Source: Thermoplasmatota archaeon (lineage in GTDB: Archaea; Thermoplasmatota; Thermoplasmata; UBA10834). From it: DNA of 13,072 nt. Of the stretch, positions 6,378-13,072 are shown in pieces. The notes beneath the pieces were generated by a model, which ran no database searches, was not told the DNA's origin, and worked only from the letters and a program-made list of their open reading frames with translations. The position numbers and the translations under genes are program-made. Location of the stretch: positions 1 through 13,072 of the forward strand of contig JAJISI010000024.1 of assembly GCA_022848805.1 (NCBI GenBank), given 5' to 3'. The stretch's first letter is position 1. Each line of letters starts with the position of its first letter.

Positions 6378-6956
6378 TTGAAGAATCCAGATGAGTTTCC
6401 CACCATAACGACCGAGAGGCTCGTACTCAGAGAGATCACCGAGGCAGACCTCGAATGGTACATGAGACATTTCTCCCTGCCTGAGATCGTCGACAGCACT
6501 GGATTTCCTGCCCCGAAGGATATGGCAGTCGCAAAAGAGGAACTCGAAGTGTACATCATAAAACCATTCATTGAGAGCACGGGCATACGCTGGGGTATCA
6601 CATTCAAAGGCAGTGACGAACTGATCGGAAGCTGCGGGTTCTACAAATGGGAGCACGACCCACACCGTCGGATCGAGACCGGATACGACCTCCATCCTGC
6701 CCATTGGGGCAAGGGCATCATGAAGGAGGCGATGACGGCCATCATCGACTACGGCTTCGAGAACATGGATCTGAACAGGATCACCCTGTTGGCAGTCTCA
6801 TTCAATAAGAGGTCTATCGCCTTAGCACGGAGCACGGGGTTCGTCAGGGAGGGAGTCCTCAGGAAGAACGCATTCTTCACAGACGGATTCTACGATGACG
6901 AGTACTTCGCCATGTTGAGAAGCGATTGGGAGAAGCTGCGAGTCCGTGAGAAATAA
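6378..6956 (+). CDS. GNAT N-acetyltransferase, RimJ/RimL family
   Basis: 192-residue acetyl-CoA-dependent N-acetyltransferase of the RimJ/RimL type. Relatives acetylate N-terminal amines of ribosomal proteins, antibiotics or small amines; the substrate here cannot be inferred. The opening TERLVLREITEADLE (12-26) is the standard first strand/helix of this subfamily. The acetyl-CoA pyrophosphate loop is HWGKGIMKEAM (109-119, a variant of Q/RxxGxG/A), followed by NRITLLAVSFNKRSIALARS (133-152) and GFVREGVLRK (154-163), the usual motif B and C-terminal strands. The start is a TTG at 6378 with GGAG 8 nt upstream. The nearby ATG at 6370 is out of frame and stops after three codons, and no in-frame ATG or GTG lies upstream that would fit the fold. 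It is transcribed alone: divergent from the cysteine-rich gene, with a 149-bp gap before carA. Confidence 0.9.
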   Translation: MKNPDEFPTITTERLVLREITEADLEWYMRHFSLPEIVDSTGFPAPKDMAVAKEELEVYIIKPFIESTGIRWGITFKGSDELIGSCGFYKWEHDPHRRIETGYDLHPAHWGKGIMKEAMTAIIDYGFENMDLNRITLLAVSFNKRSIALARSTGFVREGVLRKNAFFTDGFYDDEYFAMLRSDWEKLRVREK

Positions 6957-7066
6957 GTGGCGCGATTCGACTGTATCTCTGATGCCCTTGGACCGGAGCC
7001 GGCGTTAAGACTTTGTCCGGATTCAGGCATTCGGAAGTGGGTCGCGTCGCATAGCATACAACAAGA

Positions 7067-7080
7067 TTCTTATCCTATAC
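7067..7080 (+). promoter_or_regulatory. Putative promoter (TATA region) of carAB
   Basis: TTCTTATCCTATAC is the AT-rich element of the 149-bp gap before carA. Two overlapping TATA-like candidates (centres near 7071 and 7077) would place transcription start at about 7097-7103, giving a very short leader before the ATG at 7106. The rest of the gap shows nothing else I can name. Confidence 0.4.
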
Positions 7081-7105
7081 CCATGATAACCCGAAGGTCG
7101 TACGG

Positions 7106-8176
7106 ATGAAGGGCTACCTTGTCCTAGAAGATGGGACTGTGATGGAAGGGCGGCCTTTCGGTTTTTCTGAGGACGTCACCGGGGAGGTGGTGTTCTCCAC
7201 TGGCATGACTGGGTATCAGGAATCGTTGACAGACCCGTCATACTGCGGACAAATCCTCGTATCCTCGTATCCTATGATCGGCAACTACGGCATCAACTCC
7301 GTAAACAGCCAATCGAAGCGTGTGCAGGTACGAGGTTACGTGATAGGTGAGCTGTGTGACGTTCCCAGCCACAGGCTTTCCGGCATGACTCTGAACGAAT
7401 TCCTGAAACAGGACGAGGTACCTGGCATTTCGAGAATCGACACCAGGGCGCTCATCAGAAAGCTGCGGCTGAAAGGCACCATGAGGGGAGCGATCACGAC
7501 GGCGGATCCCAAGGCGGTTCTCGAGCAGGTCCGTGGGATGCGGAACCCCGATGAGGAGAACCTCGTCGCTAGGGTGAGCACTCCTGAAGCGGTCGTCTAC
7601 GAATCAGGCAAAGGCAGGCGCGTCGTGGTGATCGACTGCGGAGTCAAGGAGAGCATACTAACTGAGCTTCGAGCGAGGTTCGACGTGGTCCAGGTTCCCT
7701 TCGACGCTTCCGCTGACAGCATACGCGCGATGGACCCAGACGGTGTCTTCATCACGAACGGTCCAGGGAATCCTGCGCATAAGGAGATGCTGGAGACTAC
7801 CGTGGGCACATTAAGAGAGCTGAAGGAGGAGACTCCGATGATGGGGATATGCCTCGGGAACCAGCTGCTCGCGCTGGCTCTGGGAGCGAAGACATACAAG
7901 CTCAAGTTCGGACACAGAGGGATCAACCAACCTGTCGGGAAGGACGGCAGGGTGTACATCACATCGCAGAATCACGGATTTGCAGTCGACAGGACCTCCG
8001 CGGAGGATGTCGGCATGGAGATCACTTTCGTCAACCTCAACGACGGGACCGTCGAGGGCATGCGGCACTCGGACCTCCCGATCTTCTCCGTCCAATTCCA
8101 TCCAGAAGCTCGCCCGGGACCGCTCGACACGCGCTCCCTGTTCGACGAATTCGCCAAGATGCTGGAGGGGGCCTGA
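7106..8176 (+). CDS. carA: Carbamoyl phosphate synthetase, small (glutaminase) subunit
   Basis: Glutamine amidotransferase subunit that hydrolyses glutamine and channels ammonia to CarB for carbamoyl phosphate synthesis, feeding pyrimidine and arginine pathways. The 356 residues are close to the usual length. The N-terminal CPSase small-chain domain contains STGMTGYQE and DPSYCGQIL, then GISRIDTRAL. The class I glutaminase domain starts at about residue 170 (RVVVIDCGVKESI). The catalytic triad is visible: Cys249 in GICLGNQLLALALGA, His332 and Glu334 in FSVQFHPEARPGP. KFGHRGINQPV and TSQNHGFAVD are the conserved family blocks near the active site. The ATG at 7106 has a weak AAGGT 7 nt upstream. 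Its stop overlaps the carB start (TGATG), so the two subunits are made from one message and probably translationally coupled. Other pyr or arg genes are not in the window. Confidence 0.97.
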   Translation: MKGYLVLEDGTVMEGRPFGFSEDVTGEVVFSTGMTGYQESLTDPSYCGQILVSSYPMIGNYGINSVNSQSKRVQVRGYVIGELCDVPSHRLSGMTLNEFLKQDEVPGISRIDTRALIRKLRLKGTMRGAITTADPKAVLEQVRGMRNPDEENLVARVSTPEAVVYESGKGRRVVVIDCGVKESILTELRARFDVVQVPFDASADSIRAMDPDGVFITNGPGNPAHKEMLETTVGTLRELKEETPMMGICLGNQLLALALGAKTYKLKFGHRGINQPVGKDGRVYITSQNHGFAVDRTSAEDVGMEITFVNLNDGTVEGMRHSDLPIFSVQFHPEARPGPLDTRSLFDEFAKMLEGA

Positions 8177-11100
8177 TGCCGAAGAGGACGGATCTACGCA
8201 AGATTATGGTGGTAGGTTCAGGGCCGATAGTGATCGGACAGGCGGCGGAGTTCGACTTCTCTGGAACACAGGCGTGCAAGTCGTTGAAGGAGGAGGGGTA
8301 CGACACAGTACTGGTGAACTCCAACCCGGCCACAATCCAGACGGACCCAGAGACGGCGGACGCTGTATACATCGAACCATTGAACGGCGACACCTTGGCG
8401 AAGATACTCGAGAAGGAAGGGGTGGACGGCATACTCGCTGGAATGGGCGGGCAAACGGCACTCAACTTGTGCTCAGAACTGTCGGAGAACGGCGTGCTGG
8501 ACCGATTAGGAGTCGAGCTGCTCGGAACCAAGACCAGGGCGATCGCGCTGTCAGAAGACAGAGAGCAGTTCAAGAATACCATGATCATGCTCGACGAACC
8601 GATCCCGAGGAGCAAGACAATCACATCGATCGATGAGGCTAAGCAGGTAATCGAGGAGATCGGTGGTTACCCGGTTCTCGTTCGTCCCGCGTACACCCTC
8701 GGAGGTACGGGTAGCGGGATAGCCAAGAACGAAGAGGAACTCATCCACATCGTCGGAAGAGGGCTGATATACTCTCGGATCAAGCAGGTGTTGATCGAGG
8801 AGAGCGTCATCGGATGGAAGGAGTACGAGTACGAGGTCATACGGGACGCGAAGAACAACACGATAATCGTGTGCAACATGGAGAACCTCGACCCGATGGG
8901 CATACACACGGGAGAGAGTATAGTCGTCGCTCCCGCACAGACGCTCAGCGACTCGGATCATCAGCTGCTCAGGTCTGCCGCCCTGAAGGTCATCAGAGCG
9001 CTGGAGATCGAAGGAGGAGCCAACATACAGTTCGCGGTGAACCACGACACAGGAGAGTACAGAATCATCGAGGTGAATCCAAGGGTTTCACGCAGCTCCG
9101 CCCTGGCCTCGAAGGCGACGGGATATCCTATCGCTCGCGTGGCAGCAAAGATAGCCGTCGGGATGACTCTGGACGAGATACCCAACGCCATAACGAAAAG
9201 GACCTGTGCGGCGTTCGAACCATCGATAGACTACATCGTCGTGAAGATACCCAGGTGGCCGTTCGACAAGTTCAGGACCGTGGACCCCACGCTCGGAACT
9301 CAGATGAAGAGCACGGGAGAGGTGATGGCCATAGGTCGCAACTTCGAGGAGGCGTTACTCAAGGCGGCCCGTTCGCTCGAGATTGACAAGGTCGGCCTCG
9401 AAGGAGACGACTGGAGCGACGAGGATCTCGAAGGCCTTCTCCGGAAGGCCACCGATGTTCGCCTGTTCGCCATCCTCGAGGCACTCCGTCGTGGGATGAC
9501 GGTTGACAACGTGTGCGAACTCACCGGCTGGGACCGATTCTTCGTTTCGAAGCTCAAGGGGCTCACCGAGATCGAGGATCAGCTCAAGCACCTTGAAGGA
9601 ACGGAGATGCTCGAATCCGCCAAGAAAGTTGGATTCGGAGACGAATACATAGCACGCATTTCCGGAGGAGACCCAGAGGATATCAGGAAAGCGAGGCTGT
9701 CTTCGGGCATCCGGCCGACCTACAAGATGGTCGACACGTGTGCCGCCGAATTCGAGGCTGAGACGCCGTATTTCTACTCCACCTACGAGCCCGAGTGCGA
9801 AGTCCGACCATCGGACAATAAGAAGATAGTGATAGTTGGTAGCGGTCCGATCAGGATCGGACAAGGGATCGAATTTGACTACTGCTGCGTCCACGCATCG
9901 CTCGCCCTCAAGGAGGAGGGGGTTGACGCGATCATCATCAACAACAATCCAGAGACGGTCTCGACCGATTTCGATGTCTCGACCCGGCTCTATTTCGAAC
10001 CTATCACCGCGGAGGATGTCCTGAACGTCGTGGAACGGGAGGACGCTGACGGGATCATGCTGCAGTTCGGCGGGCAGACTGCCATCAACCTGGCCATGGG
10101 CCTCCAACGGACGCTCCAGGGACGCAAGACGGCGATTCTAGGGACTTCCCCGGATGCGATCGACCTTGCTGAGGACCGGAAGAGGTTCTCCGGATTGATG
10201 GATTCCCTGGACATACCGCAGCCAGAATCGGGCACCGGGTTCTCCTTCGAAGAGGTCAGGAACCTCGCCCAGGACATCGGCTCTCCCGTCCTGATAAGGC
10301 CGAGCTATGTGCTCGGCGGCAGAGCTATGGAGATTGTCTACAACGAGGTCGAACTCGAGATGTACATGCGCACCGCGGCCAAGGTCTCCAAGCACCATCC
10401 GATCCTCGTCGACAAGTACCTCACAAATGCGATAGAGATCGACGTCGACGCTGTCTGCGACGGCAGCGAAGTCTACATCGGAGGTATACTCGAGCACATA
10501 GAGGAGGCAGGAGTACACTCCGGGGACGCCACGATGGTGCTCCCGCCCCAGACTCTATCCCAGGATGTCCTGGACAGGGTGCGGGAGATAACCCGCAAGG
10601 TCGCCCTTGCACTGGACACGAAGGGACTGATGAACCTTCAGCTCGCCTACAAAGACGGAACAGTCTACATGCTAGAGGCGAACCCCAGAGCCTCAAGGAC
10701 GGTCCCGATAATCTCGAAAGCCACTGGAATCCCGCTCGCGAAGGTGGCCACGAAGATCATGCTCGGCAAGACTCTTGAGCAACAGGGACTTGTTGGAGAG
10801 GCCAAGATTGAGCACATCGCTGTAAAGGCATCGGTGTTCCCTTTCCTGAAACTCCCCGGCGTTGACAGCATCCTCGGCCCTGAGATGAAGTCCACAGGGG
10901 AGGTGATGGGCATCGACATGTCCTATCCCGCGGCGGTATGGAAGGCGCTGATCGCATCCGGCCAGAGACTGCCGAAGAGTGGGAACGTTTACATCAGCGT
11001 GGCCGAGGATGACAAGGGGGAACAGGTCGTCGACATCGCCAGAAGGCTGAGTAAGCTAGGATTCGGCCTCTTCGCTACGAAGGGAACTGCGTCGTTCCTG

Positions 11101-11382
11101 CGCTCCGTCGGCCTAGAGGTCACGACAGTGTACATGATCTCCGAGAAGATGTCGCCCGACGCGTTGTCGTTGATGAGAGGCAATTCCGTCCAGATGATAG
11201 TCAACACGCCCACCCAATCGTCCGGCGCAAGAAGGGACGGTTTCATGATGCGAAGGCTGGCAGTGGAGCTCGAGATACCGATGATTACAACCCTCAACGG
11301 AGCCAGCGCGGCCGTGCTCGCGATGGAGCACGCGATGACAAAGGAGATGTCTGTGAACGACCTAGCCTCGTTCCACTCGTGA
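8176..11382 (+). CDS. carB: Carbamoyl phosphate synthetase, large (synthetase) subunit
   Basis: Large subunit that makes carbamoyl phosphate from bicarbonate, ammonia (from CarA) and two ATP. It is a full-length 1068-residue single chain, not the split form found in some methanogens. First half: MVVGSGPIVIGQAAEFDFSG, then VNSNPATIQTDPE, and an ATP-grasp domain ending in EVNPRVSRSSALASKATGYP (Glu299 and Asn301, metal-ligand positions as in the E. coli enzyme). An oligomerisation region follows at about 400-545. The second half starts at about 548 (IVIVGSGPIRIGQGIEFDY), with VLIRPSYVLGGRAMEI and EANPRASRTVPIISKATGIP (Glu834, Asn836). The last 130 residues (from about 939, YISVAEDDKG) form the MGS-like allosteric domain. 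The open frame runs further upstream inside carA, but the ATG at 8176 overlaps the carA stop by one base, has GGAGGGGG just upstream, and gives the canonical MPKRTD N-terminus. A short T tract follows its stop at 11397-11400. Confidence 0.98.
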   Translation: MPKRTDLRKIMVVGSGPIVIGQAAEFDFSGTQACKSLKEEGYDTVLVNSNPATIQTDPETADAVYIEPLNGDTLAKILEKEGVDGILAGMGGQTALNLCSELSENGVLDRLGVELLGTKTRAIALSEDREQFKNTMIMLDEPIPRSKTITSIDEAKQVIEEIGGYPVLVRPAYTLGGTGSGIAKNEEELIHIVGRGLIYSRIKQVLIEESVIGWKEYEYEVIRDAKNNTIIVCNMENLDPMGIHTGESIVVAPAQTLSDSDHQLLRSAALKVIRALEIEGGANIQFAVNHDTGEYRIIEVNPRVSRSSALASKATGYPIARVAAKIAVGMTLDEIPNAITKRTCAAFEPSIDYIVVKIPRWPFDKFRTVDPTLGTQMKSTGEVMAIGRNFEEALLKAARSLEIDKVGLEGDDWSDEDLEGLLRKATDVRLFAILEALRRGMTVDNVCELTGWDRFFVSKLKGLTEIEDQLKHLEGTEMLESAKKVGFGDEYIARISGGDPEDIRKARLSSGIRPTYKMVDTCAAEFEAETPYFYSTYEPECEVRPSDNKKIVIVGSGPIRIGQGIEFDYCCVHASLALKEEGVDAIIINNNPETVSTDFDVSTRLYFEPITAEDVLNVVEREDADGIMLQFGGQTAINLAMGLQRTLQGRKTAILGTSPDAIDLAEDRKRFSGLMDSLDIPQPESGTGFSFEEVRNLAQDIGSPVLIRPSYVLGGRAMEIVYNEVELEMYMRTAAKVSKHHPILVDKYLTNAIEIDVDAVCDGSEVYIGGILEHIEEAGVHSGDATMVLPPQTLSQDVLDRVREITRKVALALDTKGLMNLQLAYKDGTVYMLEANPRASRTVPIISKATGIPLAKVATKIMLGKTLEQQGLVGEAKIEHIAVKASVFPFLKLPGVDSILGPEMKSTGEVMGIDMSYPAAVWKALIASGQRLPKSGNVYISVAEDDKGEQVVDIARRLSKLGFGLFATKGTASFLRSVGLEVTTVYMISEKMSPDALSLMRGNSVQMIVNTPTQSSGARRDGFMMRRLAVELEIPMITTLNGASAAVLAMEHAMTKEMSVNDLASFHS

Positions 11383-11398
11383 ATGTGGGCGAGGGGTT

Positions 11399-12187
11399 TT
11401 ATTCGTCCTTGTCCAAGCTCTTGAGAGCCAGCTCGGCGCCCTTACGCCCCGAGAGGAACATGGAACCGAACGTCGGCCCCATCCTAGGTAATCCGTACGT
11501 AGCTGACACGGACATGCCGATCACTATCAATCCTGGGTGCACGAAGCCGGTCTTCTCCACCACGGCGTCTTCGCTGGCCTCGATCCACATAGCACCGCAC
11601 CCCGGGATCTTGAGCAGGCCCCTCTCAGCGAGCTTACTCGCAACGGAAGCGTCGTGTCCCGTGCCGTCGATGACAACCTTCGACTCAAGGGAGATAGGGT
11701 CGACACATGCGACAGGCTTGGGCAAGTAGTTCACAGGGGTCCAGTTCACCACCACTCCCGCGACCCTGTCCTGCTCCCTGAGGACGATATCATCGAACGC
11801 AACCATGTTGAGAACCTTAGCGCCAGCTTCGCACGCAGCTGTGATGAGCTTGGAGCATGCAAGTGGCCCAGGTGTGGTGTAGAGCCCATCCTCGTACTCC
11901 TTGTACCTGATCTCCAGCTCGTCCAGTATCTTGTGGGCCGGAGCTCTGACCGTGACGGTATTCATCAGGAAACCACCCATCCAGAACCCGCCGCCGAGGT
12001 AGTTGTTCCTCTCCACGATCACGACATCGACGCCTTTGCGTGCGAGGTCGTAGGCAGCGATGAGGCCGCTCGGGCCTCCGCCGACGATGATCACGTCAGA
12101 ATCGACTACCTCTTCCATGTCCTTGGTGAACTCGGACAAGATAGCCCGGGTCACGGAACTCTCGGATGATTTCTCAAAGATCGGCAT
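11399..12187 (-). CDS. thi4: Thiamine thiazole synthase / ribose 1,5-bisphosphate-type Thi4 family enzyme, cysteine form
   Basis: Thi4 family enzyme, which makes the adenylated thiazole carboxylate precursor of thiamine from NAD, glycine and a sulfur source, with iron. From the ATG at 12187 it has 262 residues. It has an N-terminal FAD/NAD-type Rossmann motif DVIIVGGGPSGLIAAYDLAR (31-50), GGGFWMGG (65-72), VVNWTPV (146-152), ACVDP (160-164), VVIDGTGHDAS (171-181) and GLPRMGPTFGSM (232-243). Cys161 in CVDP aligns with the Cys before MDP that donates sulfur in yeast and plant Thi4; methanogen enzymes have His there. The wording resembles haloarchaeal Thi4. Start 12187: GGTG lies 7 nt upstream and a TATA box about 45 nt upstream. 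The open frame extends to 12295, but that stretch contains the TATA box and adds nothing like the family. Ends converge on carB with a 16-bp gap. No TPP riboswitch is seen. Confidence 0.93.
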   Translation of the reverse strand: MPIFEKSSESSVTRAILSEFTKDMEEVVDSDVIIVGGGPSGLIAAYDLARKGVDVVIVERNNYLGGGFWMGGFLMNTVTVRAPAHKILDELEIRYKEYEDGLYTTPGPLACSKLITAACEAGAKVLNMVAFDDIVLREQDRVAGVVVNWTPVNYLPKPVACVDPISLESKVVIDGTGHDASVASKLAERGLLKIPGCGAMWIEASEDAVVEKTGFVHPGLIVIGMSVSATYGLPRMGPTFGSMFLSGRKGAELALKSLDKDE

Positions 12188-12228
12188 TGTAACACACCGG
12201 ATTGCGTTGGCGGCATACCTGGTACCCG

Positions 12229-12235
12229 AATATAA
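12229..12235 (-). promoter_or_regulatory. Putative TATA box of thi4
   Basis: Minus-strand TTATATT, centred at 12232, predicts transcription start near 12206. That gives a leader of about 19 nt with GGTG (12198-12195) 7 nt before the ATG. It is the best TATA match in the window and sets the thi4 start at 12187. Confidence 0.5.
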
Positions 12236-12326
12236 CAATTGCCTTTTCAATCCTACTTGATCGATCCGATGAGCGACACCGAGTGTACGGGACAACGATA
12301 AAGAATCTCAACACGATATGATGCAT

Positions 12327-12407
12327 ATGGAGCGGAGTGATGCTTCCGCACGGATGCCCCGCAGGCGAGATCATCTGGCTCCGCTCCCCTACGCGGAACA
12401 GGAATGA
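12327..12407 (+). other. Candidate small transcript: structured RNA or leaderless 26-codon ORF
   Basis: This lies in the 222-bp gap between thi4 and the regulator gene. A perfect 9-bp inverted repeat (GGAGCGGAG 12329-12337, CTCCGCTCC 12379-12387) can close a structure of about 59 nt. Further possible pairings inside are GAUG/CAUC (12339-12342 with 12372-12375), UCC/GGA (12345-12347 with 12352-12354) and GCC/GGC (12356-12358 with 12364-12366). A TATA-like CGATAAAGAA (12296-12305) is centred about 26 nt before an ATG at 12327 that opens a 26-codon frame ending in TGA at 12405-12407. The peptide (MERSDASARMPRRRDH...) resembles nothing I know. The TATA-like element also reads as TTTATC on the other strand, so its direction is uncertain. 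Existence of a transcript is inference. Confidence 0.22.
12329..12387. repeat. Perfect 9-bp inverted repeat with 41-nt spacer
   Basis: GGAGCGGAG at 12329-12337 and its exact reverse complement CTCCGCTCC at 12379-12387, extendable by one G-U pair in RNA. It stands 23 bp beyond the stop of the Lrp/TRASH gene, so on the minus strand it would form a 3'-UTR hairpin of that gene. No U tract follows on either strand, so a simple terminator is not supported. Confidence 0.7.
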
Positions 12408-12409
12408 GC

Positions 12410-13021
12410 CTAACTAGGGCTGCTGGTAGCGGCTTTCATGCGCTCATATTTCTCCTTGTACAGCTTCGCGCACACACTGCAGCAGAGATAATGCGCCTTG
12501 CCGTCAAGCTTTATCTTCACACCTTCGTCCTTCATCTGATGGCCACAGTAATAACACTTGATCAGCAGGCCCGCCTCGTCCTTGATAGATGCTCGAGGAC
12601 TTTCCTTCGGGGTTCTGAGAACCATCGAGTTATCCATCTTGGTTATCTCTGGTATGCTGCCGAGAGAGTGCATGAAGCCCTGGTACTTCTTCTGGTCGTA
12701 GAAGGACAGGATGCACAATATCCTGGAATCCGATAGAACATAAATCTGCCTGACAATGTCCTCGGTGCTTATCCTGTTCACGACCCGGTCGATGTCGGAA
12801 GGCCTCGCCTCCAAGGTCGTGGCAACGGAAACCTGTCCCAGGAGGTCGGCGTCGAGCAGGACGGAATACCCTTTTATCAGGCCGATGTCAGTCATGTTCT
12901 GAACGCGGGAACTGACAGTAGGAGTGCTCACCTTCACCTTCGAGGATATATCCCTGAACGAGGAGCGCCCGTTCTCCTGAAGTTGTCTCAATATCCTCCT
13001 ATCGACGTCGTCCAAGGTCAT
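12410..13021 (-). CDS. Lrp/AsnC-family transcriptional regulator with C-terminal TRASH metal-binding domain
   Basis: 203-residue DNA-binding regulator. Residues 1-50 form an Lrp-type helix-turn-helix (LDDVDRRILRQLQENGRSSF, then STPTVSSRVQNM). Residues about 60-135 look like the Lrp ligand/oligomerisation (RAM) domain. The C-terminus is a TRASH domain: CYYC (Cys156, Cys159), then CCSVC (Cys180, 181, 184), giving C-X20-C-X3-C, the spacing described for TRASH metal sensors. Archaeal proteins with this HTH-TRASH order (CopT/CopR-like) respond to copper or related soft metals, so a metal-responsive regulator is the best call; the metal and targets here are unknown. ATG start at 13021, with GGAG (13033-13030) 8 nt upstream. 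It lies upstream of thi4 on the same strand across a 222-bp gap. No copper ATPase or chaperone gene is in the window, so a local target is not evident. Confidence 0.9.
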   Translation of the reverse strand: MTLDDVDRRILRQLQENGRSSFRDISSKVKVSTPTVSSRVQNMTDIGLIKGYSVLLDADLLGQVSVATTLEARPSDIDRVVNRISTEDIVRQIYVLSDSRILCILSFYDQKKYQGFMHSLGSIPEITKMDNSMVLRTPKESPRASIKDEAGLLIKCYYCGHQMKDEGVKIKLDGKAHYLCCSVCAKLYKEKYERMKAATSSPS

Positions 13022-13072
13022 AGAACCGTCTCCAAGGATACCCCGCTCTTCAGGTCGCGGAGGGATTGGAGT

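Noticed and set aside
6991..7021. CCGGA...TCCGG inverted repeat in the gap before carA as a terminator or operator
   Set aside because: Only 5 bp per arm with no T tract after it; expected by chance in GC-rich DNA.
7849..8175. Upstream extension of the carB frame inside carA
   Set aside because: The extension is a shadow of the carA glutaminase domain. The ATG at 8176 gives the canonical MPKRTD start, has a ribosome-binding site and shares TGATG with the carA stop.
12188..12295. 36-residue N-terminal extension of Thi4
   Set aside because: It would be encoded across the TATA box and leader. The ATG at 12187 has GGTG 7 nt upstream and begins just before the conserved Thi4 N-terminal region.
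12329..12390. tRNA gene suggested by the closed stem
   Set aside because: The element is only about 60 nt long, has no TTC-loop consensus, no identifiable anticodon arm and a 9-bp rather than 7-bp end stem.
12188..12409. TPP riboswitch upstream of thi4
   Set aside because: Neither strand shows the CUGAGA or the conserved CUGAUCUGG...ACCAGCG core; the predicted leader of about 19 nt is also too short.
1..13072. CRISPR arrays, insertion sequences, integrase or att-like repeats
   Set aside because: No regularly spaced direct repeats, transposase-like motifs or terminal inverted repeats were seen; all sizeable open frames are explained by the listed genes.

Overview
The window looks like an archaeal chromosome segment. 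It carries the archaeal forms of riboflavin synthase (RibC, a lumazine synthase paralogue), RibL-type FAD synthetase and archaeal RibB. It also has an archaeal-type Thi4 thiazole synthase, an Lrp-HTH/TRASH regulator, TATA-like boxes placed for leaderless or short-leader transcripts, and a mix of ATG, GTG and TTG starts behind Shine-Dalgarno motifs. Base composition is moderately GC-rich. A Thermoplasmatota-like (euryarchaeal) origin is my best guess; it rests on protein style and was not searched.

Layout. (1) Positions 2-1333 hold the C-terminal part of an FtsX/MacB-type ABC transporter permease, cut by the window edge. (2) Positions 1389-3466 form a tight riboflavin/FAD operon: ribB, ribL, ribC, ribH. 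The first three overlap or almost abut. Together they make the four-carbon unit from ribulose 5-phosphate, condense it to lumazine, dismutate lumazine to riboflavin, and adenylylate FMN to FAD. The GTP-derived branch (ArfA, ArfB, pyrimidine reductase) and riboflavin kinase RibK are not in the window. (3) Positions 3506-5422 hold a large multidomain PAPS-reductase-fold protein: zinc ribbon, PUA-like domain, SGGKDS ATP-pyrophosphatase domain and 2x[4Fe-4S] ferredoxin. It is probably read with the rib operon. (4) Convergent with it, and overlapping it by 16 bp, is a cysteine-rich protein of unknown function (5407-6276, minus strand), divergent from a RimJ/RimL-type GNAT acetyltransferase (6378-6956). 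(5) carA-carB (7106-11382) encodes carbamoyl phosphate synthetase for pyrimidine and arginine synthesis, the two genes coupled by a TGATG overlap. (6) On the minus strand lie thi4 (11399-12187) and, upstream of it, an Lrp/TRASH metal-type regulator (12410-13021). The 222-bp gap between them contains a perfect 9-bp inverted repeat just downstream of a TATA-like box.

Most interesting points. The Thi4 has a cysteine (Cys161, in a CVDP context) at the position that is the sacrificial sulfur donor in yeast and haloarchaeal Thi4, rather than the histidine of methanogen sulfide-using enzymes. The PAPS-reductase-like protein keeps a CC-X86-CxxC pattern resembling the [4Fe-4S] site of APS reductases but lacks the terminal catalytic ECGxH motif. 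RibL lacks the C-terminal cysteines reported for the Methanocaldococcus enzyme. The gap upstream of thi4 may encode a small structured RNA or a leaderless micropeptide. No mobile element, CRISPR array, tRNA or rRNA gene was recognised.
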